A stretch of 64,000 nt of DNA from Syncephalis plumigaleata (Eukaryota; Zoopagomycota; Zoopagomycetes; Zoopagales; Piptocephalidaceae), in assembly GCA_025201365.1 (NCBI GenBank), contig JAIXMF010000002.1, positions 2,108,001-2,172,000 of the forward strand. The letters run 5' to 3'. Under the pieces are notes generated by a model. It saw only the letters and a program-made list of their open reading frames with translations, ran no database searches and had not been told where the DNA came from. Positions 1 through 12,080 of this stretch are shown piece after piece. The position numbers were made by a program, and so were the translations under genes. How positions within the stretch are numbered: position 1 is the stretch's first letter; each line of letters begins with the position of its first letter.

Positions 1-262
1 GTTATGTAGTCAAACATGTACAACCAGATTTGGCCTATTTGGTTTTCTTATGTGAATGTCACAAGTTCTATTGTGCATATCTCATTTCACAATGTAATCT
101 ATATTTAGTGCTAACTCTTTCAGATATGAGGTGATACCTACTATCACTACAGTATACTAGTTTATATATGGCAATTGAGTTTCAATAACAATCAGCTCAT
201 GTCAAACACATTTTAATATGATATTATCAATAATATAATAGTGATCTTATTATTAGTCAAAG
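1..262. other. AT-rich flank, no gene seen
   Basis: AT-rich sequence downstream of the Nop13-like gene, probably its 3' untranslated region and terminator. I see no coding exon, RNA gene or repeat in it. Confidence 0.5.
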
Positions 263-1661
263 TTAATCCTCATCGAATGTTATCTTTTTGCCTTCAAATG
301 CCACTGCGGCCATAGGTCCACGTAATGGTGCGGGAGGTGCCAAAGAGGATTGTGGCTCACCACGTCGTCGCTTTCGTCGACTTTGTCGTTCGGGTTCCTC
401 GCGTAACGTGGATGAGGATGGCATGATGGTAGTAGTGGCAGCAGTAGTGGTGGTGGTGGTGATACTTTCACTATTCTGTTCTTCATCCTCTGTGGAGGAT
501 GGTCGCTTCGACAAACCTTTGGGGTCGTGAATCCAAGGAGCACCACGTTTGACTGCCTCTTCTGAGCCATACTCGACACGAAGTACACGCCCTTCCAAAT
601 AATGACTTTTCGGTGATTCAACCGCTGCTTTTGCGCTTTCCAGATTTGCATAATCTATATAGGCAAATCTAATGATGATAGTCACTTAGCTACTTGTACA
701 CACACTCTCTCACTCTCTCTCATAACAATGTTAATGTGCAACTATCACTTACCCTTTACACTTGCCAGAATCCTCGAATGTCATTAGGCGTACTTTATGC
801 AATTTACCAAATGGAGAGAACAGTCTCTCAAGATCACTTTTAACCGTACTAAATGGTAGATTACCTACAAATAGTGTGGCAGCCGGTGGATTAGCCTGTC
901 GTAGTCGCTGATTACCGCGTGGTCGTGCGGTCGCTTTGCCCGTTCCCTCATCCTCGTTTGTCGGTATGTTCTTCGCGAAATCGCGTGCATTCTTAATAAG
1001 TACCTTACGACCATCTAATAATGTTTCGCTTAGTGCTATAGCACTGTTCACCTCCTCGATTGTTTCGAAATCAATATAAGCAAATCTAGTCAATATATAG
1101 AATGGTGAATGAGTGTACAGTATCAGTCTTCCTATCATGCTTGTTTACTTACCCGCGATTCATACCAGGTCGCGAGCAAGGTAGATGAACTCGTGTTGGT
1201 TTACCACAACTATCGAAAAACCCTTGTAACATCTTCGCATTTGTAGCATATGATAAGTTGCCAATCCAAATACCATGCTCAGAACGCTTTGGTTTGTTCA
1301 GACTCTCCTGCTTCGCTTTCTCCTCCTTAGCAATACTTTTCTCTATCTTTTCCTCTTTCTTCTTTAATCGACGTTGTTTACGCGATAATGGTGCATCAGC
1401 ATCCAAATCAACTGCCATTAGATTGTCATCATTCTTGTCATCTGTATCCATTGTTGTTCCTTCATTCTCCTTGTCATCATTGTTCTTGTTGTCGTTGCTG
1501 TTGCTGTTACTATCCTCTACTGAATCTACCACTGTGCTATTCTCTGTTGGCTCATTTCGTTCTTCTACCTGTGCTGTCACTGTGTTGTCATTGTCAACTT
1601 CCTTGACCTTCTTCTCCTTCTTCTCCTTCTTTTGCTTCTTTTCTTTCTTGTCTTTAGACAT
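263..1661 (-). CDS. NOP13: Nop13-like nucleolar RNA-binding protein with two RRM domains
   Basis: Three exons (1661-1153, 1085-753, 668-263) joined by GTAAGT introns give about 415 aa. A lysine-rich, acidic N-terminus carries NLS-like runs (residues 1-150). Two RRM domains follow: the first has IWIGNLSY and FAYIDF, the second TLFVGNLPF and FAYIDY. The tail holds GAPWIHDPKG and ends in GKKITFDED, which is typical of the Nop13 family. Both introns cut the RRMs at the same place, just before the RNP1 FAYID strand, which suggests the second RRM arose by duplication of an intron-bearing unit. Nop13 proteins are nucleolar and associate with pre-60S particles. I start at the ATG at 1661, not the hydrophobic extension upstream, because the family begins with a charged N-terminus. 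Confidence 0.85.
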
Positions 1662-2210
1662 GATATCTTCTATTATTGTCACTGGAGTGAAATCGTAATT
1701 TGAGTTAAAACAATAATAAATGAATAAACTGAAGAAGAAAAAAGAAAAAAAAACTAACACTGGACACAACATTAAAGATCACTCAATATTCAATGCTGAT
1801 ACTCACAATATTATCATATAGTTTACATTTCATCTAAACTATTGCTAATCATCTGTTATATACAATCTATATTCTATTTATTCTATATTCTTAACATGCC
1901 AAGCAGTAAGCATAGCTGCAATTAACTTGTATCATAGAAGAGAGAGAAACTAAAAGGTAATCAAACCAGATTTGAATGAGCTATGTTGAGTCAAGTCAAA
2001 TTCATGTCCTTGTGCCACCACATCAAGGATGATGGAATCAACGTGCATTTCATTCATCGCATTCACTCAAAAAAGACAAAGTATTTATTGACCCATTTTT
2101 TCCTGCCCATTGTCAACACACACACACACACACACACACATCTTTCTCGCAACGATCTTGTCCTTTTTCCTGATTACTGCGTTGTCGTCATTGTTATTAT
2201 TGTCACCATC
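1662..2210. other. Divergent promoter region
   Basis: About 550 bp between two divergently transcribed genes. It contains a pyrimidine-rich stretch, a (CA)n run near 2118-2141 and AT-rich sequence. No coding feature is seen. Confidence 0.5.
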
Positions 2211-4896
2211 ATGACTTCTCACTTTTTCTCGATCGCTGATCGTTTCCGTCAAATATTCGGCAACCAAGATAATCCTGAGGCTACTGACCTGCAGGAAACA
2301 AGCAAGAATGGCGCAGTAACCAAGGTAAATAGATAAGGAGTAATCAAGAGTAAACGCGTAATTAACCTGGCTAAAAACATAGGATGAGGATGATATTGCT
2401 GCGGATTTCCGCTGGTTTGCCCATGCATCACACCACTACCTACCTACACGTAGTAATTCGGCCAGTTTGAAGGTAAGCAACCGTGCATATCACTTGTGAC
2501 TACTGCGTGCGCTAACAATAATATAAGAGAAAATTGGTGGATGCTGAGACACAAACATCTGAGACCGATATCGAGCTCGGTTCTTCTTTACCATTAAAGA
2601 AGCGAGCTGCAAGCATCATGGAAGCGGTGGATCAACAAGTGGCCGAGGCCGATCTAGGCTTAAATCTGAACACCACGCTTCCGTTCCATGCACGACGTCG
2701 AGCTGCGGCTCACCCTGTAAAGAAGACGCGATTTGGCCTGCCTCGTGCACCGATATTCCAGAAACATGACCGACCACTGGCTACGGTCACCCTTAATCAT
2801 TCTAGCGTTATGACTAGTAATGAACGACCACCAATGGACAAGCCAAATACTGGTAAGCTATAATAATAATAATAATAATAGCTATTGAATGCTTACTGAA
2901 TGAATGTTTGAATCAAATAGTGACCTATCCCAATTTATTCGATCCATACAGTAAGATCTCCATCTTTGACCGGTTGGAGACCCCGATGCATTCGAGTATA
3001 ATGTCACCGCGTAAAATGATGATGTCTCAGGTATGTGCTTATTAGTGATTGTTCAAACGTCAACATTGCTTACCTGCTCCATCATGATTGATAGCCAATG
3101 CCAAGATCGAAGAGCACTGGCACTTTCCCGGAACGTCCCATGCCACCACCACCACTTAGTGTCTTGAATAGAGAGAAGGAGAAGAACAAGCCGCATCAGC
3201 TTAAACGTCCACGCGTCATGTATTACGGTGCAGGCTGTCGAATGGACGATCCTCCCATTCGTAGAGCAAAGCGATTCGATGCTACATTTGGTCCAAAATA
3301 CGATAGAGAATTGTTGGAAGCCTATGCTCATCGACCTGTCGTTGATCCTACTACCATTGCACCAACTACACCGGCACCCACTACTGCTACCAATGAGGCT
3401 AAGAAGACTCCCACTAAAGGAAAAGAACCAGCAGGTATGTAGTGATCACACTACTAATTGATACTAGTTCACTAATCAATAATACATATGTATATATATA
3501 TTATAGCTGCTAATAATGAAGACAAGGATGATATGCCACCTACCGCTAGCCTTACTGCGAAGTTGTTGCAGAGCGCTATTAATCGAGCAATTGAGGAGGA
3601 AGTGGTAAGTTACTACTATGAGTTATTACAAGTGTGTATGTATAAGCTAGCTCATCCTCACTAATACGTTGACTAGCCTGTTCCACTTCCTGTTACTCCA
3701 TATAAAGTGGTTGAAGTGCCACCTAAAGTACCAGCAGCTGTCCTTCAACATCGCGAACAAGTGGCGAAACGAGCAGCTGAAGCAGAAGCAGCCTCCGCGG
3801 ATAAATCGGCCAAGAAGCGAAAGAAGAAGGTTGGACGAGAGTTGCTACTTGAAAAGGCTTCCAAGGTAAATTAATATATATATATTACGAGTTATGACTA
3901 TTTTTATTAATTACTATTATTGTTGCTATTAGGAAACTAAGGAACGACTACGTTTGAAGCGTAAATCACTTGCAACCGATGAGGAGAGTGACTCGATGAA
4001 TGAAATAGCTATGGATAAAGAAGCAATCAAGGTAGAGTGACAACATTTACTCCAATAATAATAATACTAATAATAATAATGTATCACAGAAGGATATTGC
4101 TAGTAGCAAACAAGATAAAGAAAAGAGTAATCGTGTTGAATCTGTAGCAACAGATGCAGCACCCATTAGCATGAAGCCTACTACATCTCAACAACCACCA
4201 GCAATTGTACCAATGGATACTATCAAGTTCCCTGCCTTCGCTCCACCTAAATCTAATGAGGAAGCTGCATCTGCTGGTGAATCTACTCAACCAGCAGCAG
4301 TAGTGCCAATGGATACTATCAAGTTCCATGCCTTTGCTCCACCTACTACTACCACTACCACTACTGCCAAATCATCTACAGCAGTTGCATCAATGGATAC
4401 TATCAAATTCCCAGGTTTTGTTCCACCTACTACTACTACTGCTACTACTGCTAAACCTACTACAACGGTACATTCTGATAAATCTATTCAAAAGAAGGTT
4501 CTCGAGGTAAGTGCAAGCATAATTGTCTATGTCAATCTAAAATCATATACTAATGCTATACGTCATCACTAGATGCCAGGCTATAAATTACCGAAATATG
4601 ACTTTTCGCATATTGCCACTTCATCAATTATCACGCCAACTAGTAATCCGACTACTGCCAAGGTGTTTGCCATGTCTAAGACACAAATGCCATGCTTTAG
4701 CTTTGTACCAGTAGATGAGAAGAAGCTACTCGATCAACGCGTGTCCTACGCTAAGCTAAAGGCTAGAATGATCCCAAAGCACGAATTGCACAAGTTCCTA
4801 TTTTCACAACCAGCTATTACACCTATGCTTGCCTCTATTCCAGTTGCAGTCAAGGCAATGCCACAAAGTGCACTATCTGTTTACAAGTTTGATTGA
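2211..4896 (+). CDS. Ten-exon disordered protein with MDTIKFPAFAPP repeats, possibly a nuclear basket nucleoporin
   Basis: Exons 2211-2324, 2383-2472, 2528-2852, 2921-3030, 3095-3434, 3507-3604, 3677-3865, 3933-4031, 4090-4506 and 4573-4896 join in frame to about 701 aa. The N-terminus (FFSIADRFRQIF) looks like an amphipathic helix. The middle is basic, proline-rich and largely disordered. Residues encoded at about 4210-4430 hold three repeats of MDTIKF.[AG]F.PP separated by Thr/Ala-rich linkers. A charged KKRKKK segment lies in the exon at 3677. An N-terminal amphipathic helix, phenylalanine repeats and late hydrophobic patches recall Nup60/Nup153-type basket nucleoporins. I see no diagnostic domain, so that identity is a guess. 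The gene structure itself is well supported because all phases agree. Confidence 0.7.
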
Positions 4897-5026
4897 TTGC
4901 ATAATTGATCGTTGACATGAACAACAATGTCAATCATCGAATAATCTCGTTTATTATAGCGTGTTACATTAGCGAATGGTATAATTATTAAATATATATT
5001 ACTATACTATATGAAATAATAAAGTG

Positions 5027-6339
5027 TTATGTTTCATTTGTAGTTAATAGCTGATACATGGCAGCAGCCTCTTTTTCCTTGGAATACTGCAGACAAAATG
5101 ACTGCCATTCTACACGAAAGTGCATCAACTCTGATGAATTCAAGTCAAAGAATTGATCCTGAATGAGTGATCGTAATAGTATACAAATCTTGAATGATAT
5201 GAACAAATAGAGGGTTGATCTAGTTAGCCATTTACTTCATTGTTATACTACATAGCAATTTACCAATCTTGCAGTACGTTGAGCAGATTCATGATTCGTT
5301 TGTCGATTACACGCATCCATACAACCGGATAAATAAGATGCAGTAAAATCACTATCCAGTCGATGTTGTCTTGCTAGTTCTAGTATGATTTCGGCAGTTC
5401 TTAATGTAAATGGAGCTGATGCTAAAATGTCCAAGTATCTATCATAAATGATTACAATATGTTTATTCAAATGAAATAAATAATAAGAAATGATGATGGT
5501 GACAACACTTACATTAGACGTAACGTGGCTGCTTCAACACTACTCGTATCGACATTATTACTATTGTGATTATTATCTGTTGATTCGGATAGCACGACTT
5601 TTAATAATGCAATGGCAGTACGTGCATTGAACTCCATTAGTTTGTGCCATTCACGCGTATCTAATTGAATAGACTGTCCGATGGCATTATTTGATAGTCT
5701 GTCAATAATGGAATTTAATTGCTATATTAACCCATCATTAATACAAGATATTCATCTAGTTTAATGTGAATGATTCGTCTTACTCTTTCCTACTTACTAA
5801 TAATTGCTGACTATTCAATGGATTGTCGCAGGCCAATTTTATTAGATTTGCTAATGTTATGACATCACTATCTGAAGAGGAAGATGCTGCTGTATTACTA
5901 TTGTTATGACTAGATTCTGGTGTAGTTGATAATGTTGATGTATTGAGGTCATTTCTATCAGCATGCGTAATAGGGCTTTTAGGTGGATTATCATTGTTGG
6001 ATGTTGTTTTAGTTACAGTTTGTCGTCGTTGGCGAATAGCTCGTTCAACATCGTCGAGTGTTAGATCAAATGTATCGAGTAGGTTATCATCCCATACAGG
6101 CATTGGCATATGAATGGTGGGTGTTATCCAGCTTGCCTGTAGAGGACATAAGGTTAGAATCCTATAAACAAGAGCGGTAAACGTAGAAGGAAAGGAATCC
6201 ACACCTTACTAGGAAACAAGTCAAAGAATGGCGGTGGAAATGCACAAAGGTCCACCGGTGACAGTGACGACGTGGAATAGGCTTTCTCGTCTGTAGTCCG
6301 TTCATTACGCGTAACTGGTCTGTCCTGCTGTTCTTCCAT
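5027..6339 (-). CDS. CNOT11: CCR4-NOT complex subunit 11 (CNOT11-like, DUF2363)
   Basis: Five exons (6339-6205, 6136-5798, 5721-5513, 5438-5264, 5158-5027) give about 329 aa. After a short N-terminus come PPFFDLFP and VWDDNLLDTFDL, equivalent to the PPPLHICEDELAW region of animal CNOT11. The C-terminal half matches DUF2363: FNARTAIALLK, then YLDILASAPFTLRTAEIILE, LSGCMDACNRQ and a final FCLQYSKEKEAAAMYQLL. The long N-terminal helical region of human CNOT11 is absent. CNOT11 pairs with CNOT10 to form a deadenylase-complex module. The first donor is uncertain: phase requires GTGTGG at 6204, although a better-looking GTAAGG lies 5 bases upstream. The other junctions are conventional and in phase. 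Confidence 0.75.
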
Positions 6340-8046
6340 AATAATCAGTATATATATATATATATATGTGTGTATGTTTTTGTGTATGTTTTTGTATATA
6401 TAAGCAACAAGCAAATGTGGCTATACCTATATACGATATAAAAGACAAGCTAGATAGAGTTGAAGCAAAAGAAGAAAAGGAATGACGAGGAAAGTGATCA
6501 CGTCGAATGTGAGTGTATCAATGGCAAATTAACCAATAAATGATGATGATGGATGAATTTAGTCGACGCGTAATTGTTTACTTACTTCTACTTTTATCCT
6601 ATAAAGATATCACTTACTAGTGTGTAACCCTACTTTTCTGGTTTATTGATATCGTATTAATTATATAAACAGAAGCTTATTGTTATATTGCTTTGCATTG
6701 ATCACTGCCAATTCATGGTAATACGACGGATATTATTGTATTATTGGTAGCATCATAATAAATAGTTGTAACTGTAGCTTGGCTTGCCATGCTCAACTGT
6801 TAATGATCTACTTCAATAATATCAATTACTAATGACTACTATGCCATGCCGGCTATACTTTATTCAATCAATATTTGTCATGAACTGAACCATCATTCTA
6901 GAGAATAAGTTTAATACAAGATAATATATCACAGTTACTTTTCTTCTAGCTAACCACGTATACTATTTATAAACACGTTGATTACTCAGCAATACGCATT
7001 AATAATGCCAACCCTAGATACTTTATACCGAACGATATCCTCGATAGCAGTAGATAACCGATTAATAACGGGTGAATTGACCACGCGTGATAACAGAACA
7101 AGGAATCCGTATAGCATTCCACGGCATATTTACAAGGTAACAAGCTATACTGCCCAGACCCTTTAACCGGTTTAATCGCTAAATACGGGCTGCTGCTGCA
7201 TTTGTCCGAATTTCCACACCATGTGCTGCCATTTCCACATTGTTATGCAGGCAGCTGCTCAATATATTATCGAAAATGGCAGTCGTACAACACATGAACT
7301 GCAAAGCTCCTCCCCTGCAATATGACCATTCTTCTTATGGGCCATGCGGTCAAACGTCCAATTCAGCACTGCGTGATGGCGACACTTTCATCAATAATAA
7401 TAATGGCCATTTCCCTTTCATGAACTCATAGGAGGTACCTTTCAGATCTATTCTCTTTTTGCTCTATATCGCCGCTTCCTCTCGCACTCTCGCACTCTCC
7501 CACTTTCTTTTCTTCTTACTTACTTTCTATCCGTCTACCAACTTTATTCCCGTCACACCTCACGAGTAACTCGGTTATATTGCCACACCTGTGCACTAAC
7601 ATAACATCTTTGTCTTCTTCACCTCTAATATCACCATCTTTTGTTCTTGACTAGAGAATATACATACATACGTACTACACCCATATACACTCATATACAT
7701 ACATATATACGCTAATAATTTTACTGGCTAATACCTTCTTAGACCCTCTTCACTTCTCCCTTCGCTCTTCTTCTCTTCTTTATCATTATCTACAATTATT
7801 TCTCTACTCTTATAGTCCTTGTAATATTAATCAAGAGCTTAGCTTAATAGTTTACAATTAAATCAAATATCATTGGATATTTTACTTTTATTGTATCGCC
7901 CTTTCTTTTTTTACTAAAATATCTTTTTTTATTAGTTGTTGCTACCATTTACTTTGAATTGGTTGCACACACACAATCACATCCATACACACCCACACGC
8001 ATATCTACATCTACCTACCTAACTATTAAGCCTATTAATTTACACG
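6340..8046. other. Long intergenic region, divergent promoters
   Basis: About 1.7 kb without a convincing gene. Two short ORFs at 6978-7166 and 7240-7431 show no domain or splice support. From about 7440 to 8040 the + strand is strongly pyrimidine-rich, as upstream of other highly structured genes here, and is probably the 5' region of the flavoprotein gene at 8047. Confidence 0.5.
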
Positions 8047-10394
8047 ATGACTCAAGAGTATATCGACGACCGGCCTACTTCACCTGTGGTCACCATTGAT
8101 CTAGTCGGTGATAATGACGAGGATAATGGCAGTGGTAGTAGCAATAATTGTCCACCGAAAACATCCACTTTGCGCGTTTCGAAATCGAGAAAAGATCTGA
8201 ATAGTTTCACGGAAGCAATTAATCGAGAAATTGAAAACGAACGACGAGAAGATGCCGGTGAGGACAATGCGCTTCTTACACATTCCACGGCACGAGGAAT
8301 TGACTTCCAACAGTGCATGGAGCGTAGTATAAAGAGACCGGCTCCCATTAATACGAGTGCCGCTATCGAACTTGGACCCAGAAGTCTTAGTGCCACTGCA
8401 ACACCCGAACTAGATCCGAGTTTACTCTCGCCGAATAGTGCACTCGCTCTAAATCGTCACAATCCAGTGGTTAGGATGAGCACCGATCCCGTTACGAGTA
8501 CAGGTGATGCCAATCAACGGGATACTAGTCGTCGTAATCCTCCCGGTATTCGTACATGGAGAAGTTCGTCATTCCTTAACATGCTCTTTTCGTTTACTGG
8601 TCGGAAAAGTAAACAAGTCACGAATAGTTCACCATCTGCGCCTACATCGCCTATGAAGACGCAATTCTCAACGCAGATATCGTCCACCACCACTCATACT
8701 ATGTCCACTGCCACATCCGTTATCACGCAATTGACGGAGGAAACCGAGACGACAGATCGATTGGATTCCAATAGTTATGTCACGGAATCAACCGGTAATA
8801 CACTACGAGGAAAGACGATCTCCGAGGATGACGGTGCCAGCAGTAGTCATGACTCGGCAATGGCACGTATCCCGTTGTGGCCACCAATTGCGCCAATGAA
8901 CACGGAATGCAACACGGCTGGATCATCAAGTGGTACACGACCCATTCGAGTGGCGATTATCGGTGGTTCCTATGCTGGATTAGCGGCAGCTAGAGAGTTG
9001 GATGCGGTGGCCGAGCAATACAACCTTCATATTACGGTGATCGATCCACGTACGCATCTTTTCTTTAATGTCGGATTCCTACGCTCGATTGTCATCGATA
9101 TTAGTCGATTGTGCTTCGTGCCCACCGATAATGTCTTCGCCTCGGGACGTGTGCACCACTGCCGGACACGTGCACTTCATCTCGAACGACGTCACATTGT
9201 ACTGGAGCAATGGACCGAGGAGCAAGAGGCCAAGTATCGAAAGGAGGCGTCGAAGCAAGCCAATGGCGGCAACATTATCCAATCACGGATGGAGCCACCA
9301 CCCGCCGTGATACCCTACGACTACGCGATTATAGCGGCTGGCAGTCATTACCCACCACCTATGAAGCTGGCAGTCGAGTCTATGGAGGAAGGACTACGTG
9401 ATCTAGCGCAGGTACGCGCGGCCATTCAACGATCGCAACGAATCCTCGTGGTGGGCGGAGGACCATCCGGTGTCGAGGTCGCCAGCGAGATCATGCACTA
9501 TCATCCGGACAAGGAGGTGACGATCATTCATAATACAGACCAGCTGGTGGATGGACTCGGCGTGTCACGTAAGGTCCACCAACACATTGAACGAAGTCTA
9601 CGCCATTTAGGTGTGAAGATTCGATTAAAAGAGGCATTACTCCTAACGGAAGCACAACGACTACGTGGCTTCATCGAGGAGACATGCGTCTATACCACGA
9701 ATCAAGGTAACTCTATTGAAACTGATCTACTGGTGAGTTATCGCTACTACTACTATTATAATGGTGATGTATAGATGACTAACCATTTGCTATTTAGTTT
9801 ATTTGTGCCGGTAATGTACGCTACAATACGAAACTAGTGGAAAAGTTGGCATCTAGCACACTCGAGGAGGTCATCAATTCAAAGGGGGAGATTCACGTAT
9901 TGCCCACACTGCAACTCGTGCCGTATCCGCATATCTTCGCCATCGGTGATTGTTGCGATGCTGCACCGGCCAAACTTGCAGTGGCAGCCATTGATCAGTC
10001 GCGTGTATGTGTTCGTAATGTCGTGCGATTGGTACAACATCGTCGTGCCTACGAGGCTGAACAACAACAACAACAACAAGCAGCTGCGAAATCATCCTCA
10101 AATAAGAATTGTAATAACAACAACAACAACAGTAATGGCTCATCCAATGCAACGGCAATACTCGGTGAAATGGAATCCTACGAACATATCGATGCTACGG
10201 CGAATCTCGTACGTTATCAAAATAACTTTAAATTCGTACTTAGCCTTGGTCCCAATGACGGTGTGGGTGTATGGCCCTATCTCGGTGTGATGCCCGGATG
10301 GATGGCCAAACGATTCAAGAGTCGTAGTCTAATGATGCCGGTCATTTATCGTACGCTTAATGTGCCTTTCCCGTCTAAAGCGCGCACCTTCTAA
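8047..10394 (+). CDS. AMID/FSP1-like FAD-NAD(P)H oxidoreductase with long N-terminal extension
   Basis: Two exons, 8047-9732 and 9798-10394, encode about 760 aa. The first 300 residues are Ser/Thr-rich, charged and without recognisable domain. The catalytic part starts with the FAD Rossmann motif VAIIGGSYAGLAAARELD, has the NAD(P)H motif ILVVGGGPSGVEVASEI about 165 residues later, and ends with the second FAD motif IFAIGD. Family members (AIF-M2/FSP1, yeast-type Aif1/Nde-like proteins) reduce quinones at membranes. A poly-Gln/Asn insert follows the last FAD motif. It is a paralogue of the gene at 16252-18519, with an intron the other lacks. The extension makes it much longer than the usual 370-400 aa. 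Confidence 0.85.
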
Positions 10395-10658
10395 TTATTC
10401 ATTCTTTCATTCTTTCATTCATCAAACATTTGCTATTATCCTTATTACTTCACTTGTCGTAACTGCTGTTCCTTTCTGTCCTTTTTTAAGCTTTATATTT
10501 TCTTACCATTGTGCTATGACGATAGTCATCTCAACTAGCTTGTAGTTGATCTATTGCTTGATATGCGATGAACTACATGATAGTTGCTATGACTATTACT
10601 CATTCATATTTATTTAGTAAATTCAAATGTTATGCTCTCAAGCTATTTAGTTATTTGG

Positions 10659-11021
10659 TTATTTCTCATCCAACTCCATTGTAGCATCAGATGTCAATGA
10701 ACCATGAAGATTATGGCGTATACGATCCATTGACTAGTATGATATATACATATACATGTATATGTATATTAGCACTATTAGATATATGTACAACTACTAT
10801 TATACGTGCCTGATTAAGTTGATGCTGTACTTGTTGATAAATATCCAAATCTCTATTCTTCTTCTCGAGTGTTTTCAACACCAATACTATTTGTTATCGT
10901 TAACTTGACATATAATAGTCGCGTTGTTCTTATTCCTACCTAGTCGCATAGTCATACCGGTGATACTCTCCAGTAATCTACGCTGTTCATTCGAGTCATC
11001 AGTAGGCAAAGATGATGTCAT
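10659..11021 (-). CDS. Small coiled-coil protein, unidentified
   Basis: Three small exons (11021-10940, 10886-10798, 10733-10659) join in phase to an 81-aa protein. It reads MTSSLPTDD then EQRRLLESI, LKTLEKKNRDLDIY and QQVQHQLNQ, a helical heptad-like stretch, and ends in an acidic tail with a stop at 10659. The first intron uses a GTAGGA donor and a TAG acceptor, the second a GTAGTT donor. Its size and single helix resemble small subunits of kinetochore or vesicle complexes, but I do not recognise a specific family. The gene lies convergent to the flavoprotein at 8047. Confidence 0.5.
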
Positions 11022-12080
11022 GTTAGTCGAATAAAAACAAGCACAATCGAATTGAGAAAGAAATAAAGACGCCACCGTTTATCTACACATTTATCGGTCT
11101 TTCCTTCTTTCAGTATTAGTTGGTTATTTTTAGTTAAATGTCTATTTATTTCTAAACATGCAAGTTCCCATCATTCGACAACCTCCTCGGTAAGTCTACT
11201 CAATCTATAATAAACTATGGAGTAAAGAGAAAGGAGAGAGGAAGAGGGAGAGAGAAACGATAGTAGTAGTAGTAGTCGCTTGTCATCTTACAAGTGCGCG
11301 TATGTCTACACTTTCCATTAATGTGTGTAGTGTGTGTGGTAAGGCACAACTAGCTATGCAGTTCGAATAATTCACGGCATCGTTTATCAATCGTTCTGCT
11401 GCAAGCATCCACTTTGGGATGCAACCACGCGGCCTGTGTGCTATGCATCAAACGGGTGAGCAAACGAGTGAACAAGTAAGCGAGTATAAGCGAAATGAAG
11501 GAGGGGAGATGTAGTACACACACACGCACACACGCACACCACGTTCAATCATCCCTCGTACTTGCTATACGGCACATGCATGAATATACGTTGTCCTTTC
11601 CTCCACTCTCACCCTGGCCACGTTTGGTCAGCGATATATTCTTCGTGTCCTTAGCCACTATCGCTACTATCGCTACTTGTTCTCTTACTTCTTCTATCTA
11701 CTCATAGTTATCGACTATTACCACTAAACTATCTGTGCTATCCTTTCACTTTCTATCTATCTATCTATCTATATCTGCTTTTTTGTCTACTAGGCCACCT
11801 AACCGTATCTCGAGGTCGCTGTATTTTTGGTTATCGGCTCTGGGACTGCTACTTATCATATTCGTGTTATTGTCTATTTCCCCGTCAAGTCTGACTCTTC
11901 TTTAGGCCATATCATACAGCCTATACTTTCTACGGTCGCTATTCCTATTTGTACGGTGACTCGTTTACTGCAACGTCATTTGGTATAGATATTCCTCTGG
12001 TGCCTGCTTCCCTATCTTGTGCGTATTTATCGCATCCACCCATCGTTAATACTAGGCGACAAACAACAACTAATAATAAT
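11022..12080. other. Intergenic region upstream of the NDK gene
   Basis: About 1 kb with a GA-rich tract (11220-11270), a CA-rich stretch (11518-11540) and a pyrimidine-rich 5' flank running to the start codon at 12081. No conserved coding feature is seen. Confidence 0.5.

Noticed and set aside
6978-7431. Two short plus-strand frames between CNOT11 and the flavoprotein
   Set aside because: No domain, no matching splice sites and no codon bias; treated as non-coding.
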